Of a stretch of DNA of 64,000 nucleotides, positions 11,248 to 22,604 are shown piece by piece (the stretch's first letter is position 1; each line of letters begins with the position of its first letter). Where the stretch lies: the NCBI GenBank assembly GCA_024195585.1, contig SWBL01000108.1:81496-145495 (forward strand), read 5' to 3'. The notes beneath the pieces are model-generated. The model did no database searches. It saw only the letters and a program-made list of their open reading frames with translations, and was not told the DNA's origin. A program made the position numbers and the translations under genes. This stretch comes from Aureobasidium sp. EXF-3400 (Eukaryota; Ascomycota; Dothideomycetes; Dothideales; Saccotheciaceae).

Positions 11248-11850
11248 TCTACGACACACGCCTCGCAAAGGTTGCACACACGCCTCCCTCGAAAGTCACA
11301 CACGCCTTGCCAGCTCACGGTCATGCCGGACCATCTCTATACACCACCAAAGGATTCTTCTGAAGCTTTCCTTCCGGCCACATTCGACCTCGCATGGAGA
11401 TCTACACGAAGAAGACCCTCGAGTAGGAGTCGAAGGAGTAAGATAATGGATGAGCCACGTCCCGGAGCTGTATCATATGTAAATATACTGTACCAATATC
11501 ACGCCGTATGAACCAATTTCACAAATTATCTGTCGAGTCTTCCAAAACGTTTGATCAGCCCTTCAACACTGCTACTTGTGAGAAAGTGCCCTTTCACCTT
11601 GATACACTGCCTTGGCGTCCCGCTTCGCCGTCCCCGCAGTTGCCTATCTGAGTCGATTTCTTGACGCGAACCAACCATCGCGGTCTTTTATTTCTTTATT
11701 AACTTTCGTCACCACCGGGCTCTGCAGCGCAACAAGTAGACAGCATCAGAAACATCTTCCACACTGGCCACCTCAACCTTTGATGGAGTGCGCACGCAAA
11801 AGGAAACTGGGTTCTGATAAATCTGCTGGAAGCTGAAAGACCATTCCATC
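11248..11850. other. intergenic / 5' leader of the TFIIIC gene
   Basis: About 600 bp containing the COA6 3' end and the presumed promoter and leader of the next gene. Short ORFs only; nothing recognisable. Confidence 0.55.
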
Positions 11851-14800
11851 ATGGACGATCAACAACACCATCTTTCCTACCCGGATCCTGCCTCTGGCTA
11901 TCACCTAACACCTTATCCAGAAGTTTCACATCAGACCGATCCATACAGCTATGTCTACGCTCAACCGGAAGAGGATTTATATCCTCCCATGCCTCAGCCT
12001 CTCATGCATGATGGTTTCATTCCGCGTGGTCCACAACCTCTGATGCATGAAGGTTTCATGCCTAGACACGACATGGACGTCGACTCGGATGTTGACGAAG
12101 ACCCAAGTGCTGGTTATGGTGCTCTGCAGGCTCAATACGGTCTGAACTTCGTCCTCAACCCTCAAAGCTCTCACTCCGATTTTCGTCAAAACAATCAGTT
12201 CGGTCAGGACGATGAGATCATCTATGAAGACGAACTTGAAGGAGAGGAACTTCGACCTCAGCAAAGTCGCCTGGACAGTGTGGAACGCGAGCTCTTGGAT
12301 GTTAGAGACAATCCCCGTATCGACCCCGACTTTGCCATGTCTGATGCAGCCGGCGATAGCTCCGATGACATGTCCATCAACTCCGACCTCTTGAACGAGA
12401 TTCTCGACGAGGAAATTGCTGCAGGATCTCGTGGCCGCGGCAAACCTCGTGGACGTCCACGCGGACGAGGTACTGGACGAGGACGACGTGGCTGGAAGTG
12501 GGCAATCAAGGGAACAGAGCACGATCCCAAGGTGGCTGCGAGAGGTCGTGGCCGAGGACGAGGTAGAGGAAATGGTGTCCCACGCGGAGAAGGCCGTCGA
12601 AAGAACGGCGACAAGAGAAATACTGTCGCAGAACCCGATCCCGTCTTCAAGAGGTTGCAGTCACTCGCCACGCAAGCCTTCTTGAATAACAACTATCAGG
12701 CCGCTGCAGACTATGCGCGTGATGCCGTGAAGGCCAACCCAGAGATTTTCGCTGCCCACAGTTTGTTGTCTGAGATTCTTCTGGCCCAAGGAAAGGATCA
12801 GGATTCGCTGACTGTGCTCCTGCACGGTGCTCACACAAGACGTGATCCGGCCCTCTGGTGGACTGTTGCGGAGCGTACACTGGAATTGGCGGGAGAAAAT
12901 CGATCCCCTTCTGTACTGGAACAGGCCATCTACTGTTTCGCCTGGGCGATCAAGCTTGACCCCGACGACTATGATGCTCGTCGCGAAAAGCTCAACCTGC
13001 TCCTTGAGTCCGATCAACCTGCAAGAGCGAGGGGAGAAGCCAAGATGATGGTTCGCCAGAAGCCACATGATCTCAACATCATCAAACAGTACGCTGATCT
13101 GTGTGCTTACTCGGCAAGTACACCAGAGATCCAGCGTGCAAAAGATGCTTACGACACTGCGATCAACTTCTACTTCAAGGGCAGATCTCTTGGTGTTCCT
13201 GAAGCGCAATGGTCACATCTCAATGTCTACCTCGATTTGGTCGAGAAGTGTGAGAATGCTGCACAAGCAGCCTTCCATCTCAAGAAGCTTTCGAGATGGT
13301 TGCTAGGAAGGAAAGAAGATACTTTCTGGGATAGTGTGACTGGAGACGACAGAGAGTTCGACAACGACGATGTGCCTCGAAGAATACAGATTCCGGAGTT
13401 CAAGTACAGTCGATTTGCGAACAAGAAGGAGATGTACGGAGAAGGTCTACCTCTTGAACTGCGGGTCAAACTTGGCCTCTTCCGCGTCAGAATCAGTAGA
13501 GCGGATCTTCCTGAGGCCATGCGTCACTTTCAACAACTCCTAGATCTCAAAAGCGAGGTTGCTGACTACTTCGATCTCTTCAGAGATGTTGCCGAGACTC
13601 TGCTCGAGCAAACTTATCACGCAGAGGCCATCACCTTCTACGAGCCTATCAGATCAGTACCTGAGGCATGCGATCACGAATACTACATGAAGCTTGCAGA
13701 CTGCTACATGATGTTTAACCGCAACGCAGACGCAGAGTCCTGTTGGAAGTTCATTGTGGACAACGACCCTGAAGATATTAAGTCGCGTATTGCGTTGGCC
13801 AAGTTGTATGAGGCCGAGCAGAGGATGGCAGAGGCTGTTCCACTGGTCCACGAGGTCATTAGGCTTGGCCGAAGTGATGCGGTGAAGAAGGCCAAGATTA
13901 CTGTCGACAAGCCTCCTCCACCGAGAACTCTTGCACCCCTGATGCCGCGACCTGCGCAAAACGAACCTTCCAGCAGAGTTGCAGGTCCAGTATCAAGACC
14001 TTACTCGTTGGGTCCCATGCCTGAAGATCTTGATGATGGCGACTACCAGGATGAAGGCCAAGAGGAGGAAGAGGAAGACGAGGAGGAGGAAGAAGACGAC
14101 GATGACAACAATATGCGATTCATCGCCTTCCACCCAGGCAAACGCGGTCGCCCAAAGACATCAAAAGCCAAAGCCCCCAAAGCACGCGTCTCTCAAACCT
14201 ACGAACGCCTTCAACAGCAAGACCAACGTATCAAAGCCAACCACGTCCTGGTCAATTCAGCCAGAGAAATGCTAGACGAAGACGAAGATGCCCTACAAAC
14301 CTACTTCGAAGCCGCCCAAGAAATGCTCGACGACTTCAAAACCGTACGCGCCTTTTACCCAGGTCGCGACAAACACATCAAATTCACCGGTTACGGGCGC
14401 AATACCAAAAACGCCATCGTCACTGAGATGGAAGCCATGAAGAAGCGACTCGCCGAAGATACAAACATGGACATTGACGATGAAACCCCTGACGAAAGTA
14501 TCCCTGACAACTTCCACGATATAAAGTTTACAGACTGGCTGGATATGTTCTGTGAATACGGGTTGCTTCTTGCTAAGTCTGGGGATAGGGAGAAGTGCTA
14601 TGAAGTGTTGACTTCGGCGTGGAGTTGTACCGTGTTCTATCATTCTTTGACGCACAAAACCCAGATTCATGCTACCTGGATGGCAAGTGCTTTACTCCTC
14701 AACGACGAGCAAAAAGTCTGCGAAGTAGGCCGCTTCTTCATCATCGAATGGCCTCACAGCGGTGCCGCCTATCAAATCTTTGCAGCCGTAAACCGGCTCT

Positions 14801-15537
14801 TCGCAGGTTACAGTAACTGGTTCAACAGCGGACCCACCCAAAAGTTCATCTTGCGACAGGTAAAAGCCCTCGACTACGCTTTGCTAGACCCAGAATCACG
14901 CGCTGCATATGCATTTACAGGCCAAGAACGCTCTTCCTACACCCATGCGGGAAAACGCGATGCAAACCCTTATTCGCTGCCTGACCTCGATGCGGGAGTA
15001 ATTTCCCTCTATGGCCATATAATGGCAGCAGCACAATCCTGGACATCAGCTCTAAATTACTACTTCCGCGCCCTAACCTTGGACCCCTCAAACATATCCA
15101 CAAACCTGTGTATAGCAACTGCATACCTGCAAATGGCAATGAAAAGGCAATCAGAAAACAGACATTGGCAAATCTATCAAGGCCTTGCGTTTTTGAATCG
15201 CTATGCAGAGTTGAGAAAACAGACAGGACAGAAGATACATGAGCAGGAGGCGGTGTATAACGTGGGTAGGAGTTGGCATTTGCTGGGGATTATGCATTTG
15301 GCTATTCCAGAGTATGAGAAGTGTTTGGCGTTGGCGGAGGGGGTGAGAGAGGAGGCGAGGGAGAGAAAGAGGCAGGAAGACAGTGATGGTGGCGAGGGTG
15401 AGGATGAAGAAGAGGAGGAAGAGGTTGATCCGGAGGAGTTTACGCAGGAGGCGGCGTTTGCGTTGATGCATATCCTTGCTATGAACAGCAATGAGAAGGC
15501 GGCAAAGAGGATTGCGGATAAGTATCTCGTTATGTGA
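11851..15537 (+). CDS. TFC4: RNA polymerase III transcription factor TFIIIC subunit (Tfc4/Sfc4-like), TPR protein
   Basis: Intronless, 1228 aa. Order: acidic Pro/Tyr/Met-rich N-terminus (1-180); an Arg-Gly-rich stretch (about 193-250, GRGRGRGRG); N-terminal TPR array from about residue 270 (FLNNNYQAAADYARDAVKANPE is typical) to about 690; a long acidic linker (about 727-752, Glu/Asp run); then a second helical/TPR region to the C-terminus. This split TPR layout with a charged linker is that of the TFIIIC tau131/Sfc4 subunit, which bridges box-A-bound TFIIIC to TFIIIB at tRNA genes. The yeast protein is 1025 aa; the extra length lies in the low-complexity N-terminus. Base composition changes sharply within the 3' third (see findings). 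Confidence 0.85.
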   Translation: MDDQQHHLSYPDPASGYHLTPYPEVSHQTDPYSYVYAQPEEDLYPPMPQPLMHDGFIPRGPQPLMHEGFMPRHDMDVDSDVDEDPSAGYGALQAQYGLNFVLNPQSSHSDFRQNNQFGQDDEIIYEDELEGEELRPQQSRLDSVERELLDVRDNPRIDPDFAMSDAAGDSSDDMSINSDLLNEILDEEIAAGSRGRGKPRGRPRGRGTGRGRRGWKWAIKGTEHDPKVAARGRGRGRGRGNGVPRGEGRRKNGDKRNTVAEPDPVFKRLQSLATQAFLNNNYQAAADYARDAVKANPEIFAAHSLLSEILLAQGKDQDSLTVLLHGAHTRRDPALWWTVAERTLELAGENRSPSVLEQAIYCFAWAIKLDPDDYDARREKLNLLLESDQPARARGEAKMMVRQKPHDLNIIKQYADLCAYSASTPEIQRAKDAYDTAINFYFKGRSLGVPEAQWSHLNVYLDLVEKCENAAQAAFHLKKLSRWLLGRKEDTFWDSVTGDDREFDNDDVPRRIQIPEFKYSRFANKKEMYGEGLPLELRVKLGLFRVRISRADLPEAMRHFQQLLDLKSEVADYFDLFRDVAETLLEQTYHAEAITFYEPIRSVPEACDHEYYMKLADCYMMFNRNADAESCWKFIVDNDPEDIKSRIALAKLYEAEQRMAEAVPLVHEVIRLGRSDAVKKAKITVDKPPPPRTLAPLMPRPAQNEPSSRVAGPVSRPYSLGPMPEDLDDGDYQDEGQEEEEEDEEEEEDDDDNNMRFIAFHPGKRGRPKTSKAKAPKARVSQTYERLQQQDQRIKANHVLVNSAREMLDEDEDALQTYFEAAQEMLDDFKTVRAFYPGRDKHIKFTGYGRNTKNAIVTEMEAMKKRLAEDTNMDIDDETPDESIPDNFHDIKFTDWLDMFCEYGLLLAKSGDREKCYEVLTSAWSCTVFYHSLTHKTQIHATWMASALLLNDEQKVCEVGRFFIIEWPHSGAAYQIFAAVNRLFAGYSNWFNSGPTQKFILRQVKALDYALLDPESRAAYAFTGQERSSYTHAGKRDANPYSLPDLDAGVISLYGHIMAAAQSWTSALNYYFRALTLDPSNISTNLCIATAYLQMAMKRQSENRHWQIYQGLAFLNRYAELRKQTGQKIHEQEAVYNVGRSWHLLGIMHLAIPEYEKCLALAEGVREEARERKRQEDSDGGEGEDEEEEEEVDPEEFTQEAAFALMHILAMNSNEKAAKRIADKYLVM

Positions 15538-15863
15538 GAGCGCTTGTTCTTGCAGCGATAGGAGGAGTACTAGGCGTTTTTGATGGGGATAATAATGAGG
15601 ATATTGCTTTGCTTTCAAGGCGTGGGTAGGGCGAAATGGGGAACAAAGGCGCAAGGTCAAGGACTGTATATCATAACGGGAGATGATTTTGTACAAATAC
15701 AAATAAGGACTCTATTTGACCTATTCCACAAACGCTCAACTTTCCAAAGAGGGTCCCATCTACTGTCTACCCGTCGCCAAGATATTTACAACGAATCGAA
15801 TCTCTATTTACATATACACAATCGCCAACCACGTTCCAGAGCGTCGCTGTCACTCTATTCTTG
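15538..15863. other. convergent 3' intergenic region
   Basis: 326 bp between two stop codons on opposite strands; holds the two 3' ends. Nothing else seen. Confidence 0.55.
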
Positions 15864-18593
15864 TCAATCACCTCCACGACCATACTCAACATACATCTCA
15901 ACCTCTTCATCCGACGGCCAACCGCCCCAGTGATTCACACTCTCAACGAGTGTCCTGGTCTCTTCGACCTGTTCAGCTGATGCAGAAACGATTACCTCTT
16001 CATCCTCGGATCTTGAAGGCTCCCATCGATCCTCAACAAATACCCGCAATGCAATTAGTGCTCTCCGCATCAAGACACGACCTCTGCGATCCATCTTACG
16101 GCGCTTGGTGAGCTCACGTCGATGTTTGACCATCCACTGGACAAGCTCTAGGAGACCGTCATAGTCGCGGAATAGACCCAAGGCGCGGATGTAGGCATGC
16201 AGTAAGGCTGGACGTGGGACAACGTACAGACCAGGCATTTTGGTCGTGGTATCTCCTGTCTCGGAAAGAGTAGACACAGAGTCCCTTGCGCCTTCAGTCA
16301 GCGTCCAAAACTGTTCTTTCATCCAGCCAGGGCCTTCTCGCAAGGTCGCGTCCGCCTTTATGGTGATGCGAGTGAGGACTCCCGTTTGGTGGTCTTGTTT
16401 GTATTGGTGCATCTGGAAGATGGTCTGAACAGCGCTGGCTGCATGCTCAGAAACAATACAGATATCCATAAATGCATCCTCATCTGGTGTGAGATCGTTC
16501 TCTCGCATGGTTTCATTGACCTGGCAAGCGAGATTGAAGGCGAAGATCTTGTCGTACAACTCGTTCTCTAAATTCAAAGACTTTTGGCCTCGCAATGTTA
16601 GCAAACGCCAACCTGAAGCAAGAGTTGGTGCATCCCTGCGAGCTAATGCTGCAAATACACAATTCCACGCCGGACGATGTGTTCGTTTCTGTTGGACGAG
16701 CATATAGAGAGCTCGCGCCAGAGGTTGTCGGAGATCGAGACTATTCCTGACTAGAGTACCGTACGACCAGTGAGACTTGGTATCCGGGCCATGAGGAGTA
16801 TGGGGAAAGCGGCAGAGGAGGCGTATGTAGGCAGTAAACAAACGATCGGGTATAACATGCAGGCCTTCACAGTCCTCGGACCCATGCAAGAGAGCACTAA
16901 CAGCGGTCCCATAATTTTGATGAAGGCCAGTCTCGATATATACCAATCCCTCCGCAAGCGTCTCGGCGCTGTCCAGGAGCAGTTCTAGAGTATCGTCGGA
17001 AGGATATGTTGCATCTTCGCGCATATGATCGTAGAGCTGTGGGATCGAAGGTATTTCGGCACGAATATATGTCAGTTGGTGGGCAGAGGACGGAGGCGAG
17101 CCAATCTCCTTGGTGTCACCTGGATACAAAGGATCTAAGCCATCGTGATCATCGTCAACTTCGTGACCGATATTTTCAGCACCGAGACGGACCCTCTTGC
17201 GCTCCTCAATCAACACCTCGAACATGGCGTGATAGATGCGGTGATCCGGGGGGAGACCTTCATCCTGATAAGCTAAGAAACAAGCCCAAGCTTGCTGTGC
17301 CGTACGAGTCGTCTTGATTCGAGCAATCCAGAGGCTGTTCACGAGCTTGCCCTCGGCAAAGTCATCTAGAAAGATTCGTTTCTGGACAGTAGGACTGCGA
17401 TCTGTGTCCCAGCCTGCATATACCATGGCGACTTGGTCCCATTCCTTGAGAGGGTAGCCAGCCTCCTGCATCCTGAGCAAGATCTGGTGAGCACGACTGA
17501 CACCATAGTCGAGACCAATGCGTGCATCCATGCCCGTACGATCTTCCTTCCAAGGAGGCCAGGAGGGTGACTTGAGTCTGGCCCATTCTCGTTCAGCATC
17601 CGTCTTTTTGGTGGCCAATTGAACGCGTGTAACGGCACGATAGCCTATACGATCGATGGCAAGAGCAGGAGTGTGATCAGCCATATGCTTGAGAATGATG
17701 GCCTGGGCGGCTTCTTGAAGGACCGTATTCTTGAAGGGAGAGATATGCGAGGGTGACGAGAGTAAGCGGAGGGCGTAGTTGTATTGGGTAGTCAAGTGCG
17801 AAACGGCAGCGAAGTCGTCGACGAGCATGGCGGACTCTTGAAAACGAACAACATGGGCATTGGACAAGCGCAGTTGCTGAGTCAGCCAAGTGGCCATAAG
17901 AGGTATGGCTTGAGGCCAGACGCGGCGGCAATGATACAACAGGCTCTCGAAGACGGACAAGACGAGTCGTTCGGACAGGTGTAACGTATCGGGATCCCAA
18001 ACGGGCAGGTGATTCAAGAGAAGACGAAGAGCTTCGGGACGGATATGAGAGCGGACGAGGAAGTCGTGGTAGACAAAGAAAGGAGGAGCGTGTGTTCCCG
18101 TGAGCAAGCGTGCGGCAAAGAGCGAGTCCTTGGTGGAGAGGATGTTGGAATAGAAGTTAACATGATGCTCTGTGTAGTCGGTGGAACTCAGGATAATGCG
18201 TTCTCGCTGGGATAGTAAGGAGGTTGTGTCGACAGAGCTATCAGACGTGGCCAAGAGTTGCAGGCGGCTGTCGACAATCTCCTTCAGCCGATCGTGCTGG
18301 GGACTCGACAAGAGGTGCCATGTCGATGGTTTGAGTTCATATTTGGGTTTGTGATTGGGCTTGTCGTCTTTGCGTTCGTGATAAGAATGACGAGCGGCAA
18401 ATCGATCATAGTCGAAAGCAATCTTGTGAAGTCGAGTGCGTTGCTCATCAACAGGAAGGTGGTCACTCTTCACATGGCCGCGATTGGAGAAGGAGCGACG
18501 GGCGTTGTTGCCGAATGACCTTGGAAAGGGCTGAGGGATCCGAGTAGCATATTGGACCCGTCTACCGAGGGACAGAAGACCAGCAACTGGCAT
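15864..18593 (-). CDS. large mitochondrial protein, helical-repeat (PPR-like) candidate
   Basis: Intronless, 909 aa. The N-terminus is basic and lacks acids (MPVAGLLSLGRRVQYATRIP), with a RRSFSNRG segment consistent with a matrix presequence and cleavage near RS-F. The remainder is mostly predicted helix with Leu/Ala-rich, roughly 35-residue-spaced segments and no enzyme motif. This suggests a pentatricopeptide-type mitochondrial RNA-binding protein or mitoribosome-associated factor, but no single canonical PPR motif is clear by eye. Divergent from the next gene with about 410 bp between starts. Confidence 0.6.
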   Translation of the reverse strand: MPVAGLLSLGRRVQYATRIPQPFPRSFGNNARRSFSNRGHVKSDHLPVDEQRTRLHKIAFDYDRFAARHSYHERKDDKPNHKPKYELKPSTWHLLSSPQHDRLKEIVDSRLQLLATSDSSVDTTSLLSQRERIILSSTDYTEHHVNFYSNILSTKDSLFAARLLTGTHAPPFFVYHDFLVRSHIRPEALRLLLNHLPVWDPDTLHLSERLVLSVFESLLYHCRRVWPQAIPLMATWLTQQLRLSNAHVVRFQESAMLVDDFAAVSHLTTQYNYALRLLSSPSHISPFKNTVLQEAAQAIILKHMADHTPALAIDRIGYRAVTRVQLATKKTDAEREWARLKSPSWPPWKEDRTGMDARIGLDYGVSRAHQILLRMQEAGYPLKEWDQVAMVYAGWDTDRSPTVQKRIFLDDFAEGKLVNSLWIARIKTTRTAQQAWACFLAYQDEGLPPDHRIYHAMFEVLIEERKRVRLGAENIGHEVDDDHDGLDPLYPGDTKEIGSPPSSAHQLTYIRAEIPSIPQLYDHMREDATYPSDDTLELLLDSAETLAEGLVYIETGLHQNYGTAVSALLHGSEDCEGLHVIPDRLFTAYIRLLCRFPHTPHGPDTKSHWSYGTLVRNSLDLRQPLARALYMLVQQKRTHRPAWNCVFAALARRDAPTLASGWRLLTLRGQKSLNLENELYDKIFAFNLACQVNETMRENDLTPDEDAFMDICIVSEHAASAVQTIFQMHQYKQDHQTGVLTRITIKADATLREGPGWMKEQFWTLTEGARDSVSTLSETGDTTTKMPGLYVVPRPALLHAYIRALGLFRDYDGLLELVQWMVKHRRELTKRRKMDRRGRVLMRRALIALRVFVEDRWEPSRSEDEEVIVSASAEQVEETRTLVESVNHWGGWPSDEEVEMYVEYGRGGD

Positions 18594-19003
18594 TCATCAG
18601 GTCGTGCGCAACAAGTCTGCTCCCAATTGGCAATCACATGGACAAGCAGCAGCTGTTCAAAATTATGGCCAAGTTACCGAGCGAGTCGGGTCGCCAAGCA
18701 AACAGAGCAAAAGCCGCTCATGCCGAAGCGGGAGCGGAGGAAGCCGCTGTACGCAAGGGCCACGTCTGGTCTGGGAAGAGTGTGAGAGAGTCTAGTTGTC
18801 GCAGGAATGATTGTTTCTATTGTCTAGTCATCAAATTGCTGTCGCTATTGACGTCTGCTATTGACTCGGACCAACAATCACGAGATTGTATTGTTGCAAG
18901 TCTGCTATTGTGCGAAAGCTGGGGCAGCTTGCCAAAGCACAACGCGTCTTCCCTCATTGCGACTTTTGCGACCAAAGACGCGGGGACCAGACCGACCATC
19001 ACC
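18594..19003. promoter_or_regulatory. divergent intergenic region
   Basis: 410 bp between two divergent start codons. One frame is open through much of it and continues into the next gene from an ATG at 18638. The extension (Lys/Ala/Glu-rich, then low quality) has no family-like content, so I keep the start at 19004. Confidence 0.45.
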
Positions 19004-21579
19004 ATGACCACCGACCAACAAAGTAATGGCGACCTCGTCGTCGAACACCCCATCGCACCGGGAGATTCGTCGCCCAACGCCATCAAGCGAAAGCGCGCCG
19101 ACTCGGACAAGACTCAACCACCACAATCACAACTACAGGCACAGCTGTTCCAAGACCTGTTGGAGCTTCTGAACACGTCCGTCGCGTCCGCTGCCCACCA
19201 CCCTGGCTCTGTTATACTGACTTTGATGCTAGGAACGATCCCTCGCCCTCGGTCTTGCACCTGCCTCTGACCAACGCGTCGCGAATTTCCCAGTCCCAGA
19301 CCAACGGCCATTCGGCCAAGCGCACAAAACTTGACAATGACGCCGAACATAGCACTATCGCTTCGCGCTTGCAGAACAATCTCTACTCAGACCTCGACGA
19401 CTTTGAAGTAGACCTCGACCTTGCTCTCGACACCCTCATCGAGCCCCTCAAGGCCAAGGATCCATTGAAGACTGCACAACGCCTTGCCAACCAAGACCTT
19501 GCATCCATCCAGGCCCTCTCGAATTTCCGTACCCTCGTCAAAGACTGTCTGGACCGTGAGAAACCCAAGGATGAGAAGATATCTATCAAGAAAGAGGATG
19601 AAGATACCCTTACATCAAAGTCTACCAAGACGGTCTTGAGTCTGTACGGTAATGCTCCTCAACCGCGCCAACTCTTTTCAAGTCTGCCAAAACCAAACGC
19701 CTCTCTTCAAGGTCCCGGTCTTTCAGTCGAGGAACTCGGCCTTCCCACCATGCTCTCCGCCACCAAAGTAGTGCCCCTACCTCCTAGCGACGCCGTCTCA
19801 GTCAGGAAGGCCAACCCTACCTTCGCCGATGTCTTCCCCTCTCCTGCGACTCTGCCTCCTTTGAACCCTCCCAAGCCGACAAGACATACTTCATCCAAGT
19901 CTACTACAATCTCATGGTCTTTCGGCGAACTTCCAAAGGCTTCGCGAAAAGGTGGATACACATTACAACCCTTGACGGTAGGAACCTGGGTGGGCTACGG
20001 TGCCAACGAACTCAAGGAATCAGCCTCTGCCATCAAACGCAGGCGGAGAGAAAGCCTTTTGAATGGTCTAGAACCGCCGAAACCCACCGAAGAAGCAACT
20101 CCCGCCGACATAATCGCTCAGGAGACTGCCCTCTTCCGATCCGCTTACTCTGGTTTCGCCCCGACTCAGGACAACTCCAAAGCTTTGGTGGCCAAAGAGA
20201 CAAAGGACATGGTCTGGTGGCACAGAATGGGCCAGAGGCGATTTGATGACCACTTTGTCCTCGATCCAGCTTTGCAAGAATCTCCTTTCCCAAGTGATCG
20301 CGAAGATTCGACTAAGCAAGCTTCCGCTGAGGATGCTCAAAACGTCTTGGGGGCCGACGATCTTGAAGCAATTCATAAGGCAATCGAAGAGTTTGACGCG
20401 GACTCCTTCAAGCCAAACAAACTCGAAGTCGTGTCCACTATCAATGAAGAAGAGCGCGAGGTCGATGAAATGCTTGTAGAAATCTCTAATCTCCTACAAG
20501 CCTTGTCATCACATCAACGGATCCGCAACTCTTACATCCCCACTGGATCGCGAAACCCAGCGAGCCCCAGTCCACTATTGAGCGCCATGGTCGGTACAGC
20601 AACTGCCCCGTCGGCTGAAGAGAACGAAACTTATAGAGCTCTGCGATCCCAACTGGCCCAGTTGATATCTAAGCTCCCACCTTATGCCGTTGCCAAACTT
20701 GAGGGTGAAAAGTTTGCAGACTTGGCTGTCAAGAAGAACATTGTCATCCAGGGCAAGGAGTACCGTGGAACCATGGAAGAGGATCAATTGACTCGCTTGA
20801 TCCGCAGCTCGGCCATGCAAGCTGCCGCTGCTCAAAAACCGGATCCGACATCACAATACGGACGCACACCATCTGTCTCTAGCCGCTCGGCTCACACACC
20901 AGCGAACTACTACAACAACTCCAGGACTCCAGCTACAAACTATCGTGGTGCGGCACAGAACTACAACGCTCCTGCCACTGCCCCACGCGCGGGTGCTGGC
21001 TATCCTAACACTTACAACACTAGCAGTACTGGTCGCTCCACCTTCAGTACTCAATACTATGGCCAGCAACGACCGACGTACGCTTCGCAATATAGTGCTC
21101 AAACTCCTCAGCCCAACAACCCTGCTCGCCAAGGCTTCAATGTTCCTCAGACCGCCTTCGCTCCTCGTACAACTGCATCGACCTTTGCCAATGGTACTCC
21201 TACCGCGGCTTCGTACACACCACAAAACTATGGACAGGCGCGACCCACCTATGGTCCTGCCAGCACGCCTGTGGCAGCACATACACAGCAACCGTACTCA
21301 ACTCGCCCGCAGGGCATCGCAGCTTCTCAACCGCAACCTTCGTCTGGTCGTGCAACACCGACCTTCGCCCAGCCTCCGAACCCAAACACTCCTTCAGCAG
21401 TAGGGCCATCTGGCTTCCATAGTACACTGACTGCTGAACAGCAGAGGTTGATGATGGAGAGACAGCGTGCAGCGTTGGCTATGCAACCACCGGCGCAGAC
21501 AGCACCCATGGGAGGCAGTCCTGCAGCACCTCAAGCTGCCATGCAAGCTCCAGTTCAAAAGCCCAATGGATCGTCATAG
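19004..21579 (+). CDS. nuclear protein with N-terminal bromodomain-like region and Tyr/Gln/Pro-rich tail
   Basis: Exons 19004..19176 and 19233..21579 (839 aa). The phase-2 intron (GTCCGT...CTAG) is required to join QDLLELLNT to NDPSPSVLHLPL; a donor at 19188 is also in phase. Features: basic KRKR (about 26-29) and AKRTKL nuclear-signal-like stretches; a segment around 95-165 (IASRLQNNLYSDLDDFEVDL then helices) with the hydrophobic spacing of a bromodomain-like fold; a central conserved-looking GGYTLQPLTVGTWVGYG block and MVWWHRMGQRRFDDHF. From residue 585 there is a long Tyr/Gln/Asn/Pro/Ser/Thr-rich, prion-like tail. This layout is compatible with a fungal chromatin-remodelling subunit such as Rsc58, but that name is my guess from pattern memory. 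Confidence 0.7.
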
Positions 21580-22540
21580 AAGGATGATCGAGGGTTTCGA
21601 CGAAGCTTTTAATCAGGCCCTGTCTCTGAGGCTGAGTTGAACGGTTGCTTGTTCGAACGTTATTTTCTTCACTATGCTTGTTGCTCTTAGCGCTTCTCGA
21701 TAGATTGAATAGCAGAGCTGGCGAATCAAGAGCCGTGGAAGAAGTGGGGTATGAGAAGAATTGCATTTCTAAAACTTTGACTAATCTGTCTCTATATGCT
21801 CTATACAATACCATTCTTCCCTTCTAATACATTGTGCAAACGAGACTCGATGTGCCTGACGGATGTCAACGATGACCGATCCGTTCCTTTAGCCCACGGC
21901 TCAGGAACGCTTCGGCGATACCGGACGCTTCACTGCTGGTTAAGTAAGCAAGGTTTGTATAGCGGCCCCGCCATGTTGTTCAGCCACCTTGGTCTCCGGT
22001 CGATGGCTTTTTGCCAAAAGTTGGGGAAGTGGGGTAATTATGGCAGTCATGACGTGCCCTTGTGAGTTTTCCCCTCGGTTGGTGTGATTCTCCATTGCAT
22101 GTTCTTGATTATCAAGCATTGGGTCACTTCTTGAGCAAGGACTTGCATGTTGATCAGTGAGCTGTTGACTGCGGGCATACTAACTTTGAGTGTTCCTGGA
22201 TAGCCATGCCAGGTGCTTCTTGCCGAGCACGAAGCCTAGGGTTGGTTGAACTCTCAGAGTCAAATGTCTCAGATGGCTGATGGTATGGCTAGGTACGAGC
22301 TGCGGACTTACGGCAGATGGCTGGTACCCACGCGGGTGCCCTACGTGGGGTGCATGGTTCATCACTGCGGTGTGCCGTCTCTCTGTTGACAGTCAGGCTC
22401 TGCATGTGCATACATGCCCTCCCTCGTATAACACTCCGGATCTTGCGGCTACCTTTCTTCCTGACCGGATAATAGACCTTACCGGCGGGGTAGTAGTCTC
22501 ATCGTGATTCGGACTATTGCTATCCCGCGATCAGATGGAG
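21580..22540. other. intergenic region upstream of the carboxylesterase gene
   Basis: About 1 kb. It holds the 3' UTR of the nuclear-protein gene and the upstream region of a probably regulated secreted enzyme. Small palindromic and CACGGC/GGTACC-like words occur around 22300-22350. No supported ORF. Confidence 0.5.
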
Positions 22541-22548
22541 TATAAGTA
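22541..22548 (+). promoter_or_regulatory. TATA-box candidate
   Basis: TATAAGTA lies 64 bp upstream of the carboxylesterase ATG at 22605, in an otherwise mixed-composition promoter. A TATA element at this spacing is usual for inducible fungal genes. Confidence 0.45.
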
Positions 22549-22604
22549 GGTTGGCCATTGCCCAGATGTTGCCATGTAGGTGGTTCTTTCCTCATCTCGT
22601 TTCA

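Noticed and set aside
18638..19003. N-terminal extension of the nuclear protein from an upstream ATG
   Set aside because: Open frame but no conserved-looking text; the ATG at 19004 has a good context (accATGacc).
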